Shown here: piece after piece, positions 47,029 through 58,072 of the stretch
Numbering within the stretch: the first letter of the stretch is position 1
Layout of the letters: every line of letters starts with the position of its first letter
Assembly: GCA_950295325.1 (NCBI GenBank)
Contig: OX485809.1
Location: forward strand, 19,218,001 to 19,282,000
Direction: 5' to 3'
From: Polytrichum commune
Lineage: Eukaryota > Streptophyta > Polytrichopsida > Polytrichales > Polytrichaceae
Length of the DNA: 64,000 nt
The notes under the pieces: generated by a model
Databases searched by the model: none
Seen by the model: only the letters and a program-made list of their open reading frames with translations
Told to the model about the DNA's origin: nothing
Translations under genes and position numbers: made by a program

Positions 47029-50000
47029 TCAAATGAGCTTGTTAAATTTCGCGTGAGATAACAACTCTCTGTACAAATGGTCTCGTGGATCCAAGTATCT
47101 CTCGCCTATGGGATTATTCCTAACAAAATTGTTTACGGGAAGTCCGCTTCCCCAGAGCGCCTGGAGGTATTTACTAAGGTCTAATAAAAATCGGTCCCGG
47201 ACCTTCTCGACCGTCCACGTAGGGCACACTATGAAGTTGGCCGTCGGGTTCAACATGTTCTTTGCGGCGCTGTCGTCCACCATGAGCGTGTTCTCGCGGG
47301 TGGGGCGGACGTCGTAGGGGACGCCTATCAAGGACGGTCGCTGGTCCCAAAAAATGGGCTTCAAGACCTTGAGGTATTGGGGGGAAGCGGGGTTGTTTGG
47401 TGTTTTGACGACTTTGCCGTCCTGTGTGTACAATATTCTACAGGCTTCCTGTGCTAGGACCATGCAGGGGGGCTCGATGCCCTTGAAGATGAACTCCACG
47501 ACCGCATTGGTGTTCTCGGCCGTCATGGAGCTCCACACGACCACCCACCATCGTTGTTGGGCGATCTGGAGGAAGGTCCGAAGCCACGGGCGGAGATGAA
47601 CTAGTTTGCTCTTTATGAACGTGGGCGGCCCGTCGTAATTAGCGTCCTCGGGCTTGCAAAAGGGCACCGTGGGGGTCCTAGGGCAATGAACGCATTGGAC
47701 GAGGACCCCGTTCAGGTCTAACACCAGGAATCGTTTCTTCGGCAGCGGGGGCGGGGCGGGTAAAACCGGGGGCGCCGCCGCGCTGCCCTCTCCGCTCCTT
47801 GGGGAAGAGCGTCGGGGAGCCGCTACGCTATGCTCCGAGCCCTGCGGATACGAGCGAGAGAAAACGGGGGCGACTTATGTCATGCTATGTCCAAACGAAG
47901 CATTAAGGAAACGAGCGTTCTCGGTGCAAACACAAAAGCATTTGATTCATTTTGGAGGGGGTGCAACAAGGGATACAAGGGATACAAGAGCATACAAAAT
48001 ACATTCAAACACAATATACAAGTATATAGGAGTCAAAAATGGTGATTATATTATATACAATGCTCTATGTACATCTTGATTGGGGGAGCCGCGTTGAACG
48101 ATGCGTTCAAACTAGCCTACTTCTACATCTAGAAAAAATTGAAGAGACGGGCCGCCGTGATGAAGACTTCGTTGCAAAGCCGGGGGTAGGTGGACGAACG
48201 AATGGTCGCTGGGGGTGACGAAGGGCGCGAGTGCCGGGGGGGGCCTAAGTTCGTCCTAGCTAGGGGACACGACCAAGGCAAGAAGTCAAAGACCCAGGAA
48301 GTTTGGGTCGGCCGACCCAAACTGAGTGGGGTCAGTGCATTACCTCGCCTTGGTCGTGCCTTGACGACGTTGATGCCGGCATCGCGTGCGCTGCCCCACC
48401 TCTGTCACCGCCGCCTCCGACGACGCCGTCAGCCGCAACCTGCTCCTGCAAAGGCTGACTGTCAGGCCTTTGTCCCAACCCAACCTCCGCATGCGCATCA
48501 TGCATTGGTTCATCGACTGGGTTAGGAGTAGAGGTATCACCAGGCCCTTGCGGGCCTTCAACATCTAGCATAGGCTCGTCGACCGGGGTTTGATGGGGGA
48601 CGGGGTTTGGGTCGGCCGACCCAAACCCTGCTGCTTGGCGAGGGTCGCTCTGCGACGCTGCAACGTCGGCACTGTTTGGGTCGGACGACCCAAACATGTG
48701 GGGGTCGTCCCGCTGGTGGTGTGGGGGCAAGAGGATGGGAGGCCGGAGCGGGGGGGGGGGGGGTGCCAACGAGCTGGACGCTCCGGGGACGCGCCAAAGG
48801 TTTGGATCATCCACCTGCTGCACATGCGCGTAAGGACGGGCGTGCGGCTGCAGCAAATCCGCGAAGCTGAAGGAATGCTCCAACGCCGGCCGCGGGCGGA
48901 TATCCTGTGGAGGGAAGCCTGCGGGCAAGTGAGGGAATGAACTCGGGGGAGCCATCACCAATCCCTGCGCCAGCATGCCCTGGATCACTTGCGTGATGAG
49001 GTCCGCTTGGGACGGAGTTTGGGACATCGCCCTTTGCCGCTCCTGCTCCAACAGGAGAGCCCTCAACTCCGCGACTTCGTTGCGGACAGAGGGTTCCTCG
49101 GCGGCAGCCCTCTGCAGTCGCACACGCTGCTCCTCGTCTTGGAGCATTTTTGCGTTCGCCTCCTCCACGGTGAGGACCTCCGGTTTCACCCTCATATTCC
49201 CGGCGAACGCTCTGGGGGAGGCAGGATCAGACCTCAGCTTCTTGGCGAGTTCCATGTCGTCCTCGTCCTCGGAGCTTATTGCGATCGTCTCCTCCACCGC
49301 ATAGTCCCCGTACAGCTTCTTCCCCTTCATCCTTCTACGCTCCCTGAAGGTGGCCGTCGCGTCCCTCGAGTACATATCCTTGGCGTCGTCCACCGTCAAC
49401 GCGGGCACCAGCCTGCTCTGCGGCGTGGCAGGCCGCATGGCCTTCTTCCGCTGAGGGGCCTCGGATTCTTGAGTGAATCCTGTTGTCCCTTCCTCCACCT
49501 CCCCCTCCACTTTCTCTGCTTCCTCCTCCGCCTCCTCCTCGTCTTCCTCCCCCTCCTCCCCAACCCTGCCACCTGCTCCCATAGACGGATTGCCCGGATG
49601 CAACCCGATGAGCGGCTCTGGCAATTGAACGGGGGCCCGCATGGCGAATTCACCCGGGTTGATTCGCCTCGCAATATCCAAAGGATTCTCGCCCCCCTCG
49701 ACGATCTCTTCGACGTAGGATCCGGGTATCCAGTCGAGGATGTCCATTCTCTTGGCCAGCGCCTTTTGGGTCCTGTAGAATTGAACATCGGCATCCTCTA
49801 CATAGGAGTAGATGTTCAACCCAGACATCTGCACAATCAAAATCAATACTATTAGTAACACCAAATGAACATATAATGGAAAATGACTTCCAAACAAAAT
49901 AAGAATAGTTAGTTTGGGTCGCTCGACCCAAACTATGCATGGCCCTAGTTTGGGTCGCTCGACCCAAACTGTGCATGCCCCTAGTTTGGGTCGCTCGACC

Positions 50001-53000
50001 CAAACTATGCATGGCCCTAGTTTGGGTCGCTCGACCCAAACTGTGCATGCCCCTAGTTTGGGTCGTTCGACCCAAACCGAACGTATAGGGACTTCTGGGT
50101 TTTCTGCTTACCATGGCTGCAAAAATCGGTTTGGACCCCCCGAAAACGTTGAAGATGCAGTCCCCTCTCTTCGTGAGGGTCCTCATCATCCGCAGGTAGA
50201 ACTCCATGCGCAGCTCATCCGCGGGGTAGTTGGCGTACTTCGCCTCGTCATATAAGCTCCTGCTGGTACCCAACCCTTCTTGGACTTGGAAGAGCTTTTC
50301 CATCCTGGCTATGGGATGGTTTGGCACCTTAAGCAGCTCAGCTTTGTACACGAAGTACAAACACAGCACGTTGACGATCTTCGTCTTCTTGTCTTTCAGC
50401 GTGCTGTACGCCCCCTCCGCCGGTGCAACAACGTAGTGAGATTTCGAGACGGCATACTCCGGCTGCAATTTGCGCACGATCTCGTAAACCTGCTCTGCCC
50501 TTCTGTCCTCGACAATCCAGAGCCAGACGTCGACCTCCCTGAATTTGGGGCTGGCGTAGTCCACGAACTTCGACAAGAAAGGATCGTAAAAAGGGGTGCT
50601 CATAGTCCCCTCGAATGAGGCTCCAGGGATGTTCCTGAAGTCTATCATTCCGAAGGGGAAGCGGTCCCCGGCTCTAGTCCTGATCGCCTTCCTTGACTCA
50701 GAACCCGGCCAACCCTGGATCCTGAGAGGTTCGACAGTGACCATGTTGAATTGCGCATCGCCTTCGAAACTGACGATCTTCTTCTCCTTTATGAAGTTGG
50801 AGAAGGCCCGCACTGAGTGTTCGGGAAGCGCCCGGTTCCTCCCCCCCTTCACGAGCTTGGATCTGAGGAAGTCGTCTCCCGCCTCCCTCATGAGTGCCGC
50901 CATGGACGCACTGGTAAACTTATATTCGGCTTTGAAGGCCCTCCAGTGCGCCTCGTCGACCTCTCCGTCCACGATGAGCTTCTTCTCTGGCACAAGCTTG
51001 TGCAGCTCCTGGACGATGGTCGTCTTCTTCTTCCTGTTCTCCGTCCATTCCTTCATTGTGTAGCATGAAGGGACGAAGATCTTGGGTTTGGTGAAGACGA
51101 TCTTAGGGTGGACCCAGCATCTCTTCGCCGTCGTCTCCACGTGTAGGATGTGGGACGCCGCTTTTCCCATCTCTGTCTCGGAGAGACCTTGAAGCGCTCT
51201 GAAGAACTCCCTCACCAGAGGCTTCATTTGCTTGAAGCGCGTAGTCTGGTTGAAGAGCATGCCGGTGTCGGGGTCCATGAGGTCCCCCGTCTCGTGTTTT
51301 TCAAAAACACTCTTCCATCTTGCCCATACGGAATCGGACGCTGTGATCAAATAGATTTCTCCTCTCAGCTCGTTATACTTTTTCTGCTTGTGGCTAGCAT
51401 TGTCGATCGAGGAGAATTTATTGATCATTTGATATTTGAAGTCCTGCACAGGAAGACATTAGCACATGTTAGACAACACATAATGGAAAAACAAATGCAA
51501 CAGCAGTTTGGGTCGAACGACCCAAACTATGAACCTGGCGAAAACATCTTAACAATTTCAGAGTTTGGGTCGACCGACCCAAACTATGAACCTGGGGACA
51601 ATATCAAAATAATTTCAGAGTTTGGGTCGACCGACCCAAACTATCAACCTGGCGATGACAACAAAACAATGTAGGAGTTTGGGTCGATCGACCCAAACAT
51701 ACTCACCTCCCATTTGGGGTTCTTGTCTTTAGCATTCTCCCTTTCCTTGGGAGGCCTTCCATAAAACTCCCACACCTCCCTCGAGGCCATGATGTTTCTG
51801 ATCCACGATGCCTGATAGGCCCTCTTTTTGTTCCCCATGTTGAAGAACCCGGAGATGTCGCTGAGGACCGTCTCGTTGTCCGACCAAACCACCAAAGCCT
51901 TCCAAACTTTTAGCTTCTCCTTCTGGTTGTTCGGGTCGTCCCACTCGGTCATCAGCTGGATTTTTTTCGAGGCCTCCACACTGTGCTGCCCGTCAATCAG
52001 CCAGAAGTCTCCTTTAGAGATTGCCGGCCACATCTCAGGCGTCGGCATTCTTTTCAGCCCTTGTGGCATGACAACAATTGTCTGCCTGTCGTCCTTGAAC
52101 TGCCCGCCCAAGATTTGAGCGACCATCCAGTCGACGTAGGCGTCCTCCTTGGCTCGGACGCACTTCTCTGGTGGCGCAAGGTGGCACTGCGCAATGTTGA
52201 CCTCGAATTTGAAGTCCCTGCCCATGAAGAAGCAGTGCAGGCATTTTGTCTCGAAGTTGTTGTTTATTTTTTGTATTTCGCCTGCATCCACCTCTTGGCC
52301 AGGCTTCGGCATCCGGAGCTCCGGGGAAACAGGCTCGTCAGTCATCCCCGATGACTCTCTTCCCCTCTTGGAAGGGGTCGTCTGACGGCTTCCTGATGGC
52401 GTTGGCGTCTCGCTGTCAGCCGGCGTTGTTGTAGTGCTCGTCCGTCTCGAGTCTGCAGGGACCGCCCGCGGTTTCCTCACAGTTTGTGGTCTTGAGGACC
52501 CTGCGCCTTCTTCCGTCGTTGCCTTCCGCCTCACAGGCTGCTGCGTCTTGGGTTTGCTTTGCAGCGCCTTGTTGAGAACCGTGATAGCCTGTTTTAACTT
52601 CGTGAACCTGCTCGCAACCTTCGTGTTCGTTACACTACCATCTATGAATATGGCCTCCGGTTTTATGGTTTCAGGGTCGACGCAAGTCTCCTTGGCGTAC
52701 AGGGGGTCGAAGGGCTCGGAGAACTGGTGCATGAACATGTGGACGTTCTGCACGGCGGAGTTCTCCAGTATCACGTCTACGTAGTCCCCGAGAGACTGGA
52801 CGGACGCAACCTCCCATCCCGTCAGCGTTGCCCAGGTGTGCTGCTCGTGGGTCCCCACCTTCACCACGAATAGCAGCTTGAACATGGATGCCTTCACCAC
52901 CTGAACGGACCATGCCAAAACGACGCCATCTTTTGGGACGTAAGAATCGTCCTGTGGAGTTTCATACTCCTGCCAAAGGTGGTCTGGCGCGAGCATGAAC

Positions 53001-53032
53001 CACCTTTCACCTGGTCTCTTTTTAGGGGCCAT
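47029..53032 (-). CDS. Large unknown protein with ParB-like motif and C-terminal FCP1/NIF-type HAD phosphatase domain
   Basis: Four coding exons, all junctions phase 0, give 1,651 residues: A 53032-51707 (442), B 51443-50112 (444), C 49828-48344 (495) and D 47841-47029 (270 plus stop). Donors are GTGAGT, GTAAGC and GTAATG; acceptors end TGTGCAG, TGTGCAG and ATCCGCAG. The ATG at 53032 directly follows an acceptor, so a noncoding first exon ending at 54119 (AAG|GTAAGC) is likely. Exon A has a basic Ser/Thr linker, then RQTIVVMPQ...FWLIDGQHSVEASKKI (about 317-358), like the ParB/sulfiredoxin fold. Exon B is unrecognised. Exon C has an acidic stretch, a coiled coil and a Pro-rich part. Exon D is an FCP1 homology domain: RFLVLDLNGVLV, VVVWSSMT, LMVDDSAAKNMLNP, with a tail like plant NIF-domain proteins. 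The first motif is D-x-N, not D-x-D. Function unknown; fusion of A-C with D rests on frame and splice sites only. Confidence 0.7.
48302..48321. repeat. 20-bp palindrome in the last coding intron
   Basis: TTTGGGTCGGCCGACCCAAA begins 22 bases inside the exon C-D intron, counted from the donor. The rest of that 502-bp intron holds no further copy. Confidence 0.95.
48606..48694. repeat. Two 20-bp palindromes inside coding exon C
   Basis: Copies at 48606-48625 (centre GC) and 48675-48694 (centre GA) lie within the open frame. On the coding strand they translate as FGSADPN and FGSSDPN. They sit in the low-complexity, proline-rich end of exon C, where insertions would be tolerated. Confidence 0.95.
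49913..50076. repeat. 36-bp tandem array of the palindrome (intron B-C)
   Basis: Five palindromes start at 49913, 49949, 49985, 50021 and 50057, an exact 36-bp period. Four have centre CT, the last TT. The 16-bp spacers alternate between two forms (CTATGCATGGCCCTAG and CTGTGCATGCCCCTAG), so the higher-order period is 72 bp. On the coding strand the first copy starts 35 bases into the intron. Confidence 0.97.
51507..51697. repeat. 57-bp tandem array of the palindrome (intron A-B)
   Basis: Four palindromes start at 51507, 51564, 51621 and 51678, an exact 57-bp period, with centres AA, AC, AC and AT. Spacers contain CTATGAACCTGG and AATTTCAGAG. On the coding strand the first copy begins nine bases after the last base of exon A. 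Confidence 0.97.
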
Positions 53033-54118
53033 CTGCAATCCAAGAAATCGAAACTGTGAGTTTCGGTCGATCGACCCAAAGTATTGCAATGTGCATTTAA
53101 CATTTGGAGGATTGACCCAAACATTTACTTAATTTTCGAAGTCGTTTTAAAAGATCTTTTAGATTTTAAAGTGTGATTTAGGTGGTCACCCTGTAATGTT
53201 TGGGTCGAGCGACCCAAACATGATGAGGCTGCAAATTTAGGTATCTCAACACATTCATTTCAGACTGCAATGTTTGGGTCGAACGACCCAAACAATTACT
53301 TAATTTTGGAAGTTCTTTTATATTTTACAATGTGGTTTAGTTCTTCTCCCTGTAATGTTTGGGTCGAGCGACCCAAATATGTTAGGCTGCAAATTTAGGT
53401 AGCTCAACCCATTCATTTCAGACTGCAATGTTTGGGTCGAACGACCCAAACAATTACTTAATTTTCAAATTTCTCTTTTATTTTACAATGTGCTTTAGTT
53501 CTTCTCCCTGTAATGTTTGGGTCGACCGACCGAAACATGTTAGGTTGCAAATTTAGGTAGCTCAACCCAATCATTTCAGACTGCAATGTTTGGGTCGAAC
53601 GACCCAAACATTCACTTAATTTTCAAAGTTCTTTTATATTTTACAATGTGGTTTAGTTCTTCTCCCTGTAATGTTTGGGTCGAGCGACCCAAACATGTTA
53701 GGCTGCAAATTTAGGTACCTCAACCCAGTCATTTCAGTCTGCAATGTTTGGGTCGAACGACCCAAACATTTACTTAATTTTTGAAGTTCTTTTATATTTT
53801 ACAATGTGGTTTAGTTCTTCTCCCTGTAATGTTTGGGTCGAGCGACCCAAACATAATGAGGCTCCAATGTTTGGGTCGCTCGACCCAAACAAGAGGCTGC
53901 AATGTTTGGGTCGAACGACCCAAACATTTAGTTCATTTTAGGCTGCAATTCAAATATTTATTATATTTTAATATGAGTTTGGGTCGTCTCCCCAAACTAC
54001 TGTGTTTCCAGATGCATGTTTAATGCTTGGGCAACATATACAATGCTTATGCATTGTATATGTAACAGGAACCTAAAGGGAATGATGCAAATTGTGTGCA
54101 CTGATGCAAATTGCTTAC
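53033..54118 (-). other. Predicted 5' UTR intron of the large gene, filled by palindrome repeats
   Basis: The acceptor TTGCAG|ATG ends at 53033. The best donor upstream is GACAAG|GTAAGC at 54118. The intron would be 1,086 nt. Besides the 158-bp array at 53199-53924 it holds single copies at 53061 (one arm mutated), about 53102 (worn) and 53978 (worn). Confidence 0.55.
53199..53924. repeat. 158-bp tandem array with two palindromes per unit
   Basis: Palindromes with centre AG or AC start at 53199, 53358, 53516, 53674 and 53832. Those with centre AA start at 53273, 53431, 53589, 53747 and 53905. The period is 158 bp (159 once). The two classes alternate strictly, so the unit was amplified as a pair. 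One extra copy with centre CT is at 53870. Spacers are AT-rich and share CTGCAAATTTAGGTA and TTTTACAATGTG(G/C)TTTAG. Confidence 0.97.
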
Positions 54119-54750
54119 CTTGTCTTTCAAACTCTTGAAAGCTGCTCTCACAATCTGCTTCTTACAACCAGACTCAGAAACTCTGTTGTGGCACTAAAGA
54201 ACAACTCTCACAAAGATCTCAGAAACACAATGAATCTCTCAAGCACCCTAAAACTTTCTCACAAACCCCCTGATTCTTGCAAACTCAGGCCTAATTTGAA
54301 AGACCTCTACCTTTCTATCACACTCGACCGTGCTCACTTCTACTCAACCTAAAATCACTCCATGCATGAATTTTACAAAACAAGTAAGGAGTTCAACACA
54401 ATAAACCGCTCCGAACTCACTCAAAGCTAACACTCTGGACCAAGAAGAGAGAATAAGAAGAGGAAGACAATAACACGAGGAATAGAATGAGAGAAGAGGA
54501 GGAGAAGCATCAGAGAGGAGGAGAGGAATGAAGGAGAAAGAAGAATGAAGGGAAGCGGCGCGACCAAGACAAAAGCAAAAGGTGCGAGAGGAAGCGCTTG
54601 GCGCGGCGCTATGGAAAGCGGCGGCGGCGTTTCCAAGAGCGGCGCTTGGCGCGGAGGAAGAGAGGAAGAAAAAGAGAGAAAGAAAAAAGAGGAGGGGAGA
54701 GAAGGAGAGAGCGGAAGGGGTCACCCTAAACCCTCGAATCCGGGCCATTA
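54119..54750 (-). promoter_or_regulatory. Probable noncoding first exon and promoter side of the large gene
   Basis: Read on the minus strand, 54720-54420 is strongly pyrimidine-rich (runs of CTCTTCTCC and CTTTCTTTTTCCTC), as in many plant 5' leaders, and it leads towards the predicted donor at 54118. The transcription start cannot be placed. Open frames on both strands here are products of low complexity. Confidence 0.4.
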
Positions 54751-55500
54751 GATTGCACCGGGCCCATCAACGGCTCAGAAGCCTCGCGGGCCAACACCTT
54801 GCCAGGTGTCGACACCTCCTTGGTTTAGGTGGTTGCCCGCGAGGCTTGTGGTGTTGACACCTGCCACCCTAGGGAGATTGCCTTCCTAGTTGTCCTTGCC
54901 CCTAGGTGCGGGACATAGGAGGGCCGGCGCCTCTCTTGGCCGCCCGGCCCCGGCCTTCTAACCCGCTATTCATTAGCGGCAATTCAATACCAGTCAAAAA
55001 CCTACGTGGACTAAGGTATTCCACAAAATTAACACCATCACCAACTCATATTTTAATGGTGTTCAATTGAATGATCACCCGTTGGAATTGATAACATCGT
55101 TGAATGTAGCCATTATCGTTTTGGTGTATGAATAATGTAATTTATGGAATCATATGAGAGTGTTACAAAGTCTAAGAGGAGTAAGTCATAATTATATTGC
55201 AATCCACAAAGGCAATTACACGGTGCAATAATATAAATATGGTAACCATTCACAAGGTTAACAGTTTAGGATTATGTATTGTAATTTATATGATGGTTGT
55301 TGGTAGAGGACAATGCTCTAGTCTATAATGGATACCCTAACAAGTAGCATTAGAGTGAACATTAATATATGTACTTAGAAGTTCACATTTGAAGTACATG
55401 GGAGAAACAAATGATTACAAATGTATCTACTGCAACCCCATGGAGTTCACATATCATATGAAGTCATTTAAACATTCAGTTTGATGTTTGATGATGCCTG

Positions 55501-55535
55501 AACCCTAAACCCTAAACCCTAAACCCTAAACCTTA
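55501..55535. repeat. Interstitial telomere-like repeat (CCCTAAA)n
   Basis: About four CCCTAAA units followed by a mutated CCTTAAA. CCCTAAA/TTTAGGG is the common plant telomere repeat. The run is short and embedded in unique sequence, so it is interstitial and not a chromosome end. Confidence 0.9.
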
Positions 55536-56346
55536 AACAACACAAACCATAACTGGATGGCACATAGGTCAAATGACATGGGCCTTGGTGCTTGTAGTTT
55601 CCAATACAAATGTATATTGTCATCACAACATCCTAATTCACAAACGTGAAAGATGGATGTGTGGTTTTTCACGAATGAACGCACTAAAGGAAATAAACGA
55701 TATTGTGCTCACAAGTAGGTGATACAATATTAACCTATAACCTTGTCACCTGGTAAGAAAAGCATAAGAACTAGATTATAATGGATAGGATGTTGTTCAT
55801 GTTAACATGTTATTTGGAATAGTGAAATATTATATATTAATTTAAAGTAGATTTCATGTTGTGAATGATATGAGGACATACCTTTTGAACTTTGCATGTT
55901 TTGCTCACACACATTGGTAGAGTTCAAGGGACTTCACGATAGGTTCAAACATCCTTGGAAGATTGAACGTGCCAAATGTCATTTGTGGTTTAGGGTTCCA
56001 TTAATGACTTCCACATAGGTACTAGGTTATTGTCACACTTGGAGTCTTGAGGATGAAGCAATATTGGGTGCACACATTACAACACAACATATGTTCTTTT
56101 AATTAGCAGAAATTGAAAGTTGGCCAAATTATTCAAGTTTGTCATGGCATTAATTATTTGTTTTCAAAATATAAGTCCTCATGTGAGAGTCTAAATAATA
56201 GCATTAACTATTATATTTAGTGACTTTTAGTATATGAAGTTTTATAATACATGCACATCTTTTGTCAATATATTGTTTGAAATATACCATAATGTTTGAC
56301 TACAAGTAGAGTAAAACCCCTTAATAGATATAATCTTACATATTGT

Positions 56347-56480
56347 CATAGGGTTATTGGTATTTAGTGTATGCGTTCATATGTAGTGTATCAAAACCTT
56401 TATATCCTTTTTAGTTATATGATAGTTAGTGTTTGATACACTTAAAACGAACGCATACACTTCCCATTACTAACCCTATG
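56347..56480. repeat. 134-bp inverted repeat (hairpin)
   Basis: Arms of about 50 bp: CATAGGGTTATTGGTATTTA at the left, TTACTAACCCTATG at the right, with GTGTATGCGTTC and GTGTATCAAA paired inside. It may be a small MITE. Confidence 0.8.
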
Positions 56481-57103
56481 AGAGTAAGTAACATTAAATG
56501 TAAACTCAAACACTAAATATCCACTATGGTGATATATGGAAGTTACATATAGGGATTTAGTATTAGTAAGGATGTGAGAAAAATATACAACAATGATAAA
56601 AGGAGAAAGGAGATGGCAATAGGGAAGGTGGTGGTGTATTCATGTATAAAACTAATTATGAAAGAGTTGAAGAATAGTGTTGACCAAGTTAGGGTGGTAA
56701 CAACTTTAAATATATGTTGAATTATTCATTTGGTGGTTGGGGCAACGAAGAGCCAAGCTAAATATACATTCTCTATTATTGACAAGAAGCGGGAAATTGA
56801 GTCAGAAGGTTTGAATTAACATCCAAAGGAGACCAGGTGGGAAAGGCATCCAAAGAGGATGCCCAAAGCGGAGGCGGGTAGTATAAAGAGCCCAACCCCC
56901 CCAAATGCTGGTTCTTTCTTTCATGTCCCAATCCTGAGATTGCTGCAAGCTCTCTAAGTTGGAGCTGTAATACACGGTTTGTATACGCTTCCATTCATGA
57001 GCAGCTAATTACAACAAGCATCTATGAGTTCAGTTGTCCCAAATAGGTTATAAATAGATTAATAGAGCATCACCCGAATAAATAGGCGGATTTTGCGGAA
57101 TTG

Positions 57104-58072
57104 TTTGGGTCGGTCGACCCAAACCCAGCCTTACAGTGTGGGTGCTCTCTGTATTGAGCCAGAACCCATCCTGCCTCAAGGTTTGGGTCGATCGACCCAA
57201 ACCCAGCCCTACAGTGTGGGTGCTCACTGTTGTGAGCCTGAACCCATCCTGCCTCATGGTTTGGGTCGATCGACCCAAACCCAGCCCTACAGTGTGGGTG
57301 CTCACTGTTGTGAGCCTGAACCCATCCTGCCTCATGGTTTGGGTCGATCGACCCAAACCCAGCCCTACAGTGTGGGTGCTCTCTGTTGTGAGCCTGAACC
57401 CATCCTGCCTCATGGTTTGGGTCGATCGACCCAAACCCAGCCCTACAGTGTGGGTGCTCTCTGTTGTGAGCCTGAACCCATCCTGCCTCATGGTTTGGGT
57501 CGATCGACCCAAACCCAGCCCAACAGTGTGGGTGCTCTCTGTTGTGAGCCTGAACCCATCCTGCCTCATGGTTTGGGTCGATCGACCCAAACCCAGCCCT
57601 ACAGTGTGGGTGCTCTCTGTTGTGAGCCTGAACCCATCCTGCCTCATGGTTTGGGTCGATCGACCCAAACCCAGCCCTACAGTGTGGGTGCTCACTGTTC
57701 TGAACTTGAACCCATCCTGCCTCATGGTTTGGGTCGGTCGACCCAAACCCAGCCTTACAGTGTGGGTGCTCTCTGTTGTGAGCCTGAACCCATCCTGCCT
57801 CATGGTTTGGGTCGATCGACCCAAACCCAGCCCTACAGTGTGGGTGCTCACTGTTGTGAGCCTGAACCCATCCTGCCTCATGGTTTGGGTCGATCGACCG
57901 AAACCCAGCCCTACAGTGTGGGTGCTCACTGTTGTGAGCCTGAACCCATCCTGCCTCATGGTTTGGGTCGGTCGACCCAAACCCAGCCTTACAGTGTGGG
58001 TGCTCATTGTTGTGAGCCTGAACCCATCCTGCCTCATGGTTTGGGTCGATCGATCCAAACCTAGCCCTACAG
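57104..58072. repeat. 78-bp satellite built on the palindrome, 13 copies
   Basis: Palindromes start at 57104 and every 78 bp to 58040 without a single length change. The centre is AT except GT at 57104, 57728 and 57962. A few arms carry one substitution (57884, 58040). Each spacer contains CAGTGTGGGTGCTC and a second small stem, CTCACTGTTGTGAG. Because 78 is divisible by three, open frames of 320-360 codons appear in four of six frames; none is a credible gene. The array is cut at 58072 by a retrotransposon. Confidence 0.97.

Larger units (their letters stand above)
54751..57103. other. Upstream intergenic stretch
   Basis: A GC-rich block at 54760-54970 (GGCCCATC, GGCCGGCGCC, CGCCCGGCCCCGG) gives way to AT-rich sequence. 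It contains the telomere-like run at 55501 and the hairpin at 56347. A segment near 56675-56710 resembles the MITE remnant at 26.1 kb. No gene recognised. Confidence 0.4.

Noticed and set aside
48989-49855. 288-codon plus-strand open frame opposite exon C
   Set aside because: It is the shadow of the GC-rich coding exon on the other strand. It has no motifs, and the minus-strand frame has conserved, paralogue-supported content.
49913-50076. CRISPR-like array (20-bp palindromic repeats with 16-bp spacers)
   Set aside because: The spacers are two alternating near-identical sequences, not unique ones. The host is a plant nuclear genome and no cas genes exist. It is a tandem repeat.
54344-54748. 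134-codon minus-strand frame with Ser/Leu-rich sequence
   Set aside because: It is low-complexity pyrimidine-rich DNA, better explained as a 5' leader. It has no family resemblance.
55501-55535. Chromosome end
   Set aside because: Only about four telomere-type units occur, with ordinary sequence on both sides.
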